A stretch of DNA of 64,000 nt from Flavobacterium coralii (GTDB lineage: Bacteria; Bacteroidota; Bacteroidia; Flavobacteriales; Flavobacteriaceae): positions 310,001-374,000 of the forward strand of contig NZ_JAHDIU010000004.1 in assembly GCF_019891545.1 (NCBI RefSeq), read 5' to 3'. Below are positions 59,061 to 64,000 of the stretch, one piece after another (position 1 is the first letter of the stretch; each line of letters begins with the position of its first letter). The notes beneath the pieces are model-generated. The model was not told where the DNA came from and made no database searches. It saw only the letters and a list, made by a program, of their open reading frames with translations. A program made the translations under genes and the position numbers.

Positions 59061-59149
59061 GTTTTTTTAAAAACTATTTTGCCCTGCAATGTAAAACTAT
59101 TTCAGTTCTAATATATTTCCCTAATTTTACCAAAATTTTAAATTTAACT

Positions 59150-59824
59150 GTGGGAAGCAAAAATAAACTGAAGCGTTTTAAGGAAAACGAAACATTTAAT
59201 AACGTAATACAACCCGAAAGAGAAGATGCCCTTGCAGGCAATTTTCCGCTTAAAGGCAACTGGCGAAGCAGCTTTTTTAAAAATGACAATCCTGTGGTGC
59301 TGGAGCTTGGCTGCGGTAAGGGCGAATACAGCGTTGGGCTGGCACAGCATTATCCTGATAAAAACTTTATTGGCGTGGATATTAAGGGTGCACGCTTTTG
59401 GCGCGGCGCCAAAACAGCGGTAGAGCAAGGACTTACCAACGTAGCATTTTTGCGTACACAGATTGAAATTATTTATGCTTTTTTTGCCGAAGGCGAGGTA
59501 GATGAAATATGGATAACCTTTCCCGACCCGCAAATTAAATATAAGCGTACCAAGCACAGGATGACCAACAGCGAGTTCCTGCAACGCTATAAAAAGATAC
59601 TGAAGCCTGACGGTGTAGTTAACCTTAAAACCGATAGTGAGTTTATGCACGGCTATACACTGGGGCTTCTGCATGGTGAAGGCCATGAAGTGCTGTATGC
59701 CAACCATAACGTGTACCGCAACGAGGGTGCTCCGCAGGAGGTTACAGGTATAAAAACATTTTATGAGCAGTATTACCTGGAGCAGGGCAAACCGATAACC
59801 TACATAAAATTTAAAATCAGATAA
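59150..59824 (+). CDS. trmB: tRNA (guanine-46-N7)-methyltransferase
   Basis: A 224-residue SAM-dependent enzyme making m7G46 in the tRNA variable loop. SAM motif VLELGCGKGEYSVGLA, then IGVDIKGARFWRGA, and the family signature ITFPDPQIKYKRTKHRMT with the catalytic Asp. The later LKTDSEFMHGYTL is also conserved. It starts at a GTG and is 6 bp upstream of the LysE-type gene. Confidence 0.95.
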   Translation: MGSKNKLKRFKENETFNNVIQPEREDALAGNFPLKGNWRSSFFKNDNPVVLELGCGKGEYSVGLAQHYPDKNFIGVDIKGARFWRGAKTAVEQGLTNVAFLRTQIEIIYAFFAEGEVDEIWITFPDPQIKYKRTKHRMTNSEFLQRYKKILKPDGVVNLKTDSEFMHGYTLGLLHGEGHEVLYANHNVYRNEGAPQEVTGIKTFYEQYYLEQGKPITYIKFKIR

Positions 59825-59830
59825 AAAGCT

Positions 59831-60463
59831 ATGGATTTTATCCTGCCGGTAGTGTTAGGGTTTTTTATTGCTGCGGCAGGCATATTGCTTCCGGGGCTGC
59901 TTAACATAACCGCAGCTAAAATAGGGTTGCGCGAAGGCAGGCAAAGAGCACTAATCTTTGCACTGGGCGCTACCAGCATAATTTTCATACAAACCTATAT
60001 TGCGGTATCATTTGCCAAATTTATAAACAGCAGGCCCGATATCATTCACCTTTTGGAAGAAATGGGTCTTGGCGTATTTACGGTTCTTACCATTTATTTT
60101 TTATTCTTCGCTAAAAAGCCGAAGCCAAAACTGGATGATGAAGTAGTGGTGCTGCGCAGCCGCACAGGAGAGTTTTTTTTGGGAGTGCTGCTTTCCGCGC
60201 TTAACTTCTTCCCTGTCCCCTACTACGTTTTTATGAGCGTTACTCTTTCGCGACATGGCTATTTTTCTTTTGATTCCCTGTTTGTGTTCCTTTTCGTTAT
60301 GGGCGCAATAACAGGTTCATTTTTTGCATTTTACCTTTACATCATATTCTTCAGGAGGTTTGAGCACAAAGCCGATTTCTTCCTCAAAAACATAAACTTT
60401 TTCCTGGGGGGCATTACAGGGCTTGTCAGCATAATAACCCTTATAAAGATACTGCGTACCTAA
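59831..60463 (+). CDS. LysE-family exporter
   Basis: A 210-residue inner-membrane protein with about six helices. The first segment (GFFIAAAGILLPGLLNITAAKIGLREGRQRA in two parts) carries the PGxxN motif of LysE/RhtB amino-acid exporters, and NFFPVPYYVFMS repeats it in the second half. A lysine-rich loop separates the two halves. Substrate, possibly an amino acid, is not predictable. It lies in an apparent operon with trmB and the alkyltransferase-like gene. Confidence 0.85.
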   Translation: MDFILPVVLGFFIAAAGILLPGLLNITAAKIGLREGRQRALIFALGATSIIFIQTYIAVSFAKFINSRPDIIHLLEEMGLGVFTVLTIYFLFFAKKPKPKLDDEVVVLRSRTGEFFLGVLLSALNFFPVPYYVFMSVTLSRHGYFSFDSLFVFLFVMGAITGSFFAFYLYIIFFRRFEHKADFFLKNINFFLGGITGLVSIITLIKILRT

Positions 60464-60473
60464 AAACTGCATT

Positions 60474-60809
60474 ATGGATGAGAACATAAGCTTTTTTGAA
60501 AGGGTTTATCAGGTAGTAAGGCAAGTACCTTATGGCAGGGTAACATCCTATGGTGCCATAGCCAACTATCTTGGGGCGGCACGCTCTGCACGCATGGTAG
60601 GCTGGGCCATGAATGCCAGCCACGGGCATGATGATGTGCCGGCACACAGGGTGGTAAACCGACAGGGGCTTTTAACAGGCAAACACCATTTTGGCGGCAC
60701 CAACCTTATGCAGCAATTATTGGAAAATGAGGGGATAAAAGTAAAAGAAAACAAGGTTGTTGATTTTAAGAAACACTTTTGGAACCCTGCTGACGAGCTT
60801 GAGCGTTAA
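60474..60809 (+). CDS. Alkyltransferase-like (ATL) DNA-repair protein
   Basis: A 111-residue protein of the MGMT/Ada C-terminal fold. The DNA-binding helix-turn-helix is present (RVTSYGAIANYLG, with SARMVGWAMNA including the Arg finger). The active-site motif PCHR of true O6-alkylguanine methyltransferases is PAHR here (DVPAHRVVN), so the alkyl-accepting Cys is gone. ATL proteins bind alkylated guanine, flip it and hand it to nucleotide excision repair. It is 10 bp after the exporter. Confidence 0.9.
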   Translation: MDENISFFERVYQVVRQVPYGRVTSYGAIANYLGAARSARMVGWAMNASHGHDDVPAHRVVNRQGLLTGKHHFGGTNLMQQLLENEGIKVKENKVVDFKKHFWNPADELER

Positions 60810-60855
60810 CCATCTTTTAAGCTTTGTAAAACTTTTAGATATCAGCTTTTCATAC

Positions 60856-60863
60856 TATCTTTG
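60856..60863 (+). promoter_or_regulatory. -7 element of the apbC operon
   Basis: TATCTTTG, an exact match to TAnnTTTG, 51 nt before the ATG at 60915. No TTG is seen at the standard spacing. Confidence 0.5.
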
Positions 60864-60914
60864 TAATCTGTAACCAGTCTTAATTAAAAGGCTGTAACTG
60901 AAAGCAATAATATC

Positions 60915-62045
60915 ATGAAACTCGATAGGAAAGAAATACTTAAAGCGCTGGAAACCATTACGCTTGCCGGAGAAGGGCAAAACATGGTAGAAAGCGGTGC
61001 GGTGCGCAATGTGCTTACCTTTGGCGATGAAGCCGTGGTAGAGCTTGTGCTGCACAACCCGGCTATGCACATCCGCAAACGTGCAGAGGCCGATATCATT
61101 AAAACCATACAGGAAAAAGTAAGCCCTGATGCTAAGATTAAGGTAAACGTAAAAGTAGAAGCGCCCGATAAGCCTGAAATTAAAGGCAAAGGTATACCCG
61201 GCATAAGCAATGTAATTGCAGTGTCGTCAGGTAAAGGCGGTGTTGGTAAATCTACTATCACGGCAAACCTTGCCGTAGCGCTTGCTAAAATGGGCTTTAG
61301 GGTAGGTATTCTTGATGCCGATATATACGGCCCGTCAATGCCGATAATGTTTGATGTGGAGCGCGAAAGGCCCATATCTGTAACCGTTGACGGAAAATCG
61401 AAAATGAAGCCGATTACCAGCTATGGCGTAGAAATACTTTCTATAGGCTTTTTTACTACGCCGGAGCAGGCTATAATATGGCGTGGGCCAATGGCATCCA
61501 AAGCGCTTAACCAGATGATTTTTGATGCTGACTGGGGCGAGCTGGACTTTATGCTGATAGACCTGCCACCGGGAACTGGTGACATCCACCTGAGCATCAT
61601 GCAATCGTTACCTGTTACGGGGGCTGTAGTGGTAAGTACGCCGCAGGCGGTTGCCCTTGCCGATGCCAAAAAAGGTGTGGCAATGTTCCGCCAGGAAAGT
61701 ATAAATGTACCTGTACTGGGTATTATAGAAAATATGGCCTACTTTACCCCGGAAGAACTGCCGGATAACAAATATTACATTTTCGGTAAAGAAGGCGCTA
61801 AAAACCTTGCAGAAGATTTAGATGTGCCTTTCCTGGGTGAAATACCAATTGTGCAAAGCATACGCGAGGCAGGAGATTACGGACGCCCTGCTGCCATGCA
61901 GACCGCAACGCCTATAGAAACTGCTTTTGAAGAACTGGCACGCTCTGTAGTACAGGAAACCGTAAACAGGAACGACAACCTACCGCCTACAGAGGCAATA
62001 AAAATAACTACAATGGCGGGCTGCTCTGCAGTTAAAAAGAAATAA
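60915..62045 (+). CDS. Mrp/ApbC-family P-loop ATPase, Fe-S cluster carrier type
   Basis: A 376-residue protein. Residues 1-~95 form a MIP18/DUF59 domain; then comes the deviant Walker A SSGKGGVGKST, switch DADIYGPSMP and Walker B LIDLPPGTGD. ApbC/Mrp proteins carry and insert Fe-S clusters. The usual CxxC cluster motif after ENM is missing (ENMAYFTPEELPDNK), and the only Cys is near the C terminus (TMAGCSAVKKK). It lies one base upstream of an NfuA-like protein that does have a CxxC. How the cluster is held is unclear. Confidence 0.9.
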   Translation: MKLDRKEILKALETITLAGEGQNMVESGAVRNVLTFGDEAVVELVLHNPAMHIRKRAEADIIKTIQEKVSPDAKIKVNVKVEAPDKPEIKGKGIPGISNVIAVSSGKGGVGKSTITANLAVALAKMGFRVGILDADIYGPSMPIMFDVERERPISVTVDGKSKMKPITSYGVEILSIGFFTTPEQAIIWRGPMASKALNQMIFDADWGELDFMLIDLPPGTGDIHLSIMQSLPVTGAVVVSTPQAVALADAKKGVAMFRQESINVPVLGIIENMAYFTPEELPDNKYYIFGKEGAKNLAEDLDVPFLGEIPIVQSIREAGDYGRPAAMQTATPIETAFEELARSVVQETVNRNDNLPPTEAIKITTMAGCSAVKKK

Positions 62046-62046
62046 T

Positions 62047-62286
62047 ATGACAACAGAAGAAATAAAGCTGAGTGTGGAAAGGGCCCTTGATGAGATACGC
62101 CCGTTCCTTGAGTCTGACGGGGGTAATATTTCGTTGGTGGACATAGAGGACGACAGGCACGTGAAAGTGCGCCTGGAAGGAGCCTGTGTGGGTTGCAGCG
62201 TTAACCAGATGACACTAAAGGCAGGTGTGGAAACCACCATTAAAAAATATGCCCCGCAAATAGAAACAGTTGTAAATGTGGCGTAA
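62047..62286 (+). CDS. NifU C-terminal-domain (NfuA-like) Fe-S scaffold
   Basis: A 79-residue NifU_C domain with the cluster motif GACVGCSVNQMTL (CxxC) and ESDGGNISLVDI at the start. It is a single-domain scaffold or carrier of [4Fe-4S] clusters, without the A-type N-terminal half of E. coli NfuA. It begins one base after the ApbC-like stop; the pair may form one cluster-delivery unit. Confidence 0.93.
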   Translation: MTTEEIKLSVERALDEIRPFLESDGGNISLVDIEDDRHVKVRLEGACVGCSVNQMTLKAGVETTIKKYAPQIETVVNVA

Positions 62287-62317
62287 AGCCGCATAGCTGA
62301 TATTTATCATAAAAATT

Positions 62318-62359
62318 AAAAACAGTTTTAAGGACATTTGTTCCCTGAAACTGTTTTTT
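62318..62359 (+). terminator. Terminator or attenuator before the ferredoxin reductase
   Basis: AAAAACAGTTT and AAACTGTTTTT form an 11-bp stem around a 19-nt loop, with a further T. It ends 14 bp before the reductase ATG. Confidence 0.75.
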
Positions 62360-62372
62360 AACGTAATAAAAA

Positions 62373-63425
62373 ATGATTACAACAGATATATTAATTATTG
62401 GTGCGGGCCCAACAGGGCTTTTCGCCGTATTTGAAGCAGGACTTTTAAAACTTAAATGCCATATTATAGATGCTTTGCCGCAGCCGGGAGGCCAGCTTGC
62501 AGAGCTGTATCCTAAAAAACCGATTTTTGATATACCGGGTTACCCGTCGGTAATGGCAGGAGAACTTGTGGATAACCTGATGGAACAGATAAAACAGTTC
62601 CAGCCCGGGTTTACCCTTAATGAAAGAGCTGAAACAATTGATAAGTTGGAAGACGGTACATTTATAGTAACTACCAACAAAGGCACAAAGCACCACGCTA
62701 AGGCTGTAGCCATTGCAGGCGGGCTTGGCAGCTTTGAGCCACGCAAGCCGCTTATTGATAATATTGCTGATTATGAAGAAAAGGGTGTTGAGTACTTTGT
62801 AAAGAACCCTGAGCTGTTCCGCGATAAGCGCATTGTTATAGCAGGCGGTGGCGACTCGGCGCTTGACTGGAGTATATTCCTTAGCGATGTGGCAAGCGAG
62901 GTTACGCTGGTGCACAGGAGAAATGAATTTCGTGGTGCGCTTGACTCTGTTGAGAAAGTACAGGAACTTAAAAAGCTGGGCAGGATTAACCTGATTACCC
63001 CGGCAGAGGTTACTGCTATAAACGGTAATGGCAAAGTAGAATCGCTAACCATTGATGTTGAGGGCGAAAGCCAAACGATAGAGACTGAATATTTTATACC
63101 GCTTTTCGGGCTCACTCCAAAACTTGGGCCTATAGCCGACTGGGGCCTTGAAATTGAGAAAAATGCTATTAAAGTAAATAACGCACTCGACTATCAAACC
63201 AATATAGAGGGTGTTTATGCTATTGGCGATGTTAACACCTACCCCGGCAAATTAAAGCTGATACTATGTGGTTTTCACGAGGCTACCTTGATGTGCCAGA
63301 GTGTTTACAACAGGCTTAACCCCGGTAAAAAATATGTTCTTAAATATACCACAGTTAGTGGTGTGGATGGTTTTGACGGCACGCGAAAAGAAGCAGAGAA
63401 GCAGGTAGTTAAAGCGATAGAATAG
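62373..63425 (+). CDS. Ferredoxin--NADP+ reductase, thioredoxin-reductase-like type
   Basis: A 350-residue two-dinucleotide-domain flavoprotein. FAD motif IIGAGPTGLFAVFEAG at the N terminus, PQPGGQLAELYPKKPIFDIPG in the FAD region (split here), NADP motif VIAGGGDSALDW, and the closing AIGDVNTYPGKLKLI. It lacks the CxxC of thioredoxin reductase, the mark of the Bacillus YumC-type ferredoxin reductases. The next gene, one base away, is a [2Fe-2S] ferredoxin, its probable partner. Confidence 0.93.
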   Translation: MITTDILIIGAGPTGLFAVFEAGLLKLKCHIIDALPQPGGQLAELYPKKPIFDIPGYPSVMAGELVDNLMEQIKQFQPGFTLNERAETIDKLEDGTFIVTTNKGTKHHAKAVAIAGGLGSFEPRKPLIDNIADYEEKGVEYFVKNPELFRDKRIVIAGGGDSALDWSIFLSDVASEVTLVHRRNEFRGALDSVEKVQELKKLGRINLITPAEVTAINGNGKVESLTIDVEGESQTIETEYFIPLFGLTPKLGPIADWGLEIEKNAIKVNNALDYQTNIEGVYAIGDVNTYPGKLKLILCGFHEATLMCQSVYNRLNPGKKYVLKYTTVSGVDGFDGTRKEAEKQVVKAIE

Positions 63426-63426
63426 T

Positions 63427-63759
63427 ATGGCAAAAGATGTAACCATTAAGGTGACCGACAGGGATGGTGTGGTGCACGAGGTACTTGCCCCCACCGATAT
63501 GGCAATGAATATTATGGAACTGTGCCGTTCTTATGAGCTTGCGCCCGAAGGGACTATTGGCGTTTGCGGTGGCATGTGTATGTGCGCATCATGCCAGTGC
63601 TATGTGCTTAATGATGTAGCTTTACCACCTATGGAAGCTGATGAGGAAGCCATGCTTTCTGAAGCATTTTATGTTAAGCCAAACAGCAGGCTGGGTTGCC
63701 AGATTGCAATAACGGAAGATTTAAACGGGCTCGAAATTGAGCTGGCACCTGAAAGCTAA
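63427..63759 (+). CDS. [2Fe-2S] ferredoxin, adrenodoxin type
   Basis: A 110-residue ferredoxin. Cluster Cys are in GVCGGMCMCASCQCY and LGCQIAI, giving the C-x(3-5)-C-xx-C and distal Cys pattern. The region VTDRDGVVHEV is the start of the beta-grasp fold. It starts one base after the reductase stop, so electron transfer between the two is likely. Followed by a strong terminator. Confidence 0.94.
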   Translation: MAKDVTIKVTDRDGVVHEVLAPTDMAMNIMELCRSYELAPEGTIGVCGGMCMCASCQCYVLNDVALPPMEADEEAMLSEAFYVKPNSRLGCQIAITEDLNGLEIELAPES

Positions 63760-63770
63760 GAGAATATAAC

Positions 63771-63803
63771 AAAAAAAGCGGGATATTGAATCCCGCTTTT
63801 TTT
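63771..63803. terminator. Bidirectional terminator between ferredoxin and T9SS gene
   Basis: A perfect 14-bp stem (AAAAAAAGCGGGAT/ATCCCGCTTTTTTT) with a 5-nt loop between convergent genes, T-tract on both strands. Confidence 0.93.
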
Positions 63804-63821
63804 ATGATGTATTTTGAAATA

Positions 63822-64000
63822 TTACTTTTTGATAAACTTAAGTACTTTGCTTTCGTTACCTTTATCAATCCTTATAAAATAGATTCCGTTGCTGTATGAT
63901 GAAGTATCCACAGTAAGGCTTGATGCAGAAGTTACGGTAACGCTCACCATAGCTTGCCCAAGGCTGTTATAAACCATATAACTGTCAGGTAAATCATTAT
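63822..64000 (-). CDS. T9SS type A cargo, C-terminal part only
   Basis: The last 59 residues of a protein that continues beyond the window. The visible part is a type A sorting domain: VYNSLGQAMVSV, YSNGIYFIRIDKG, and a basic end KVLKFIKK. The main domain is outside the window, so function is unknown. Confidence 0.85.
   Translation of the reverse strand, partial: NDLPDSYMVYNSLGQAMVSVTVTSASSLTVDTSSYSNGIYFIRIDKGNESKVLKFIKK

Noticed and set aside
60474-60809. Calling the ATL gene a methylated-DNA--cysteine methyltransferase (ogt)
   Set aside because: The catalytic Cys of PCHR is Ala here, so it cannot accept an alkyl group.
62373-63425. Thioredoxin reductase
   Set aside because: The redox CxxC between FAD and NADP motifs is absent, and a ferredoxin gene follows directly.

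Overview
The window is chromosomal DNA of a Bacteroidota bacterium, almost certainly family Flavobacteriaceae and close to Flavobacterium. The evidence is the gliding and type IX secretion (T9SS) genes gldJ, porU and porV, several cargo proteins with T9SS type A or type B sorting domains, Bacteroidota-style lipoproteins (SSC lipobox, acidic residues after the Cys), TAnnTTTG promoter elements, few Shine-Dalgarno sequences, and a fused HPPK/deoxynucleoside kinase. No integrase, transposase, CRISPR array or phage gene was seen.

Layout. 1-3.5 kb: end of a surface-glycan region (FabH-like end, flippase, two family 2 glycosyltransferases). 3.6-5.2 kb: an MlaE/MlaF-type lipid ABC transporter pair. 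5.2-8.9 kb: a large type B T9SS cargo. 9-15.9 kb: housekeeping genes on the minus strand (mannose-1-P guanylyltransferase, SprT-like protease, SDR, M28 peptidase, pyruvate dehydrogenase E2 and E1 alpha, cytidine deaminase). 15.9-22.9 kb: T9SS core, porV and porU divergent from gldJ. 22.9-28.4 kb: murF, galE, a sugar aminotransferase, the Kdo transferase waaA and a GNAT. 28.4-37.3 kb is the accessory stretch: a decayed lipoprotein, a decayed second copy of the GNAT 3' end, an unknown gene, an S46 dipeptidyl-peptidase, two tandemly duplicated mini-lipoproteins, an HxlR regulator divergent from a DJ-1/alpha-beta hydrolase fusion, a reductase broken by a 26-bp tandem duplication, and a TPR-DUF2971 protein. 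37.3-50.3 kb: tRNA-Leu, tRNA-Gly, mutS, an RNA methyltransferase, a lectin/Ig type B cargo, HAD phosphatase, folK-dNK, sppA and an AsmA-like protein. 50.5-58 kb: two type A T9SS proteins, a beta-helix lipoprotein and a TonB-dependent receptor, divergent from a PhoB/PhoR-like two-component pair. 58-64 kb: glycosyltransferase, trmB, LysE-type exporter, an alkyltransferase-like protein, an iron-sulfur/redox set (ApbC-like, NfuA-like, ferredoxin reductase, ferredoxin) and the end of another type A cargo.

The most interesting unit is 50.5-58 kb. Five 7-bp half-sites at exact 11-bp spacing lie between the TonB receptor and the response-regulator gene. A second three-unit array with the same 11-bp period lies upstream of the T9SS gene that ends at 50532. 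In both cases 26 nt separate the last half-site from a TAnnTTTG element. This suggests a PhoB-type regulon joining an outer-membrane receptor, a beta-helix surface lipoprotein in place of SusD, and T9SS-exported proteins, possibly for phosphate or organophosphate acquisition. The second notable unit is 33-35.6 kb, an HxlR-controlled operon whose last gene carries a slippage-type frameshift that could be reversible.
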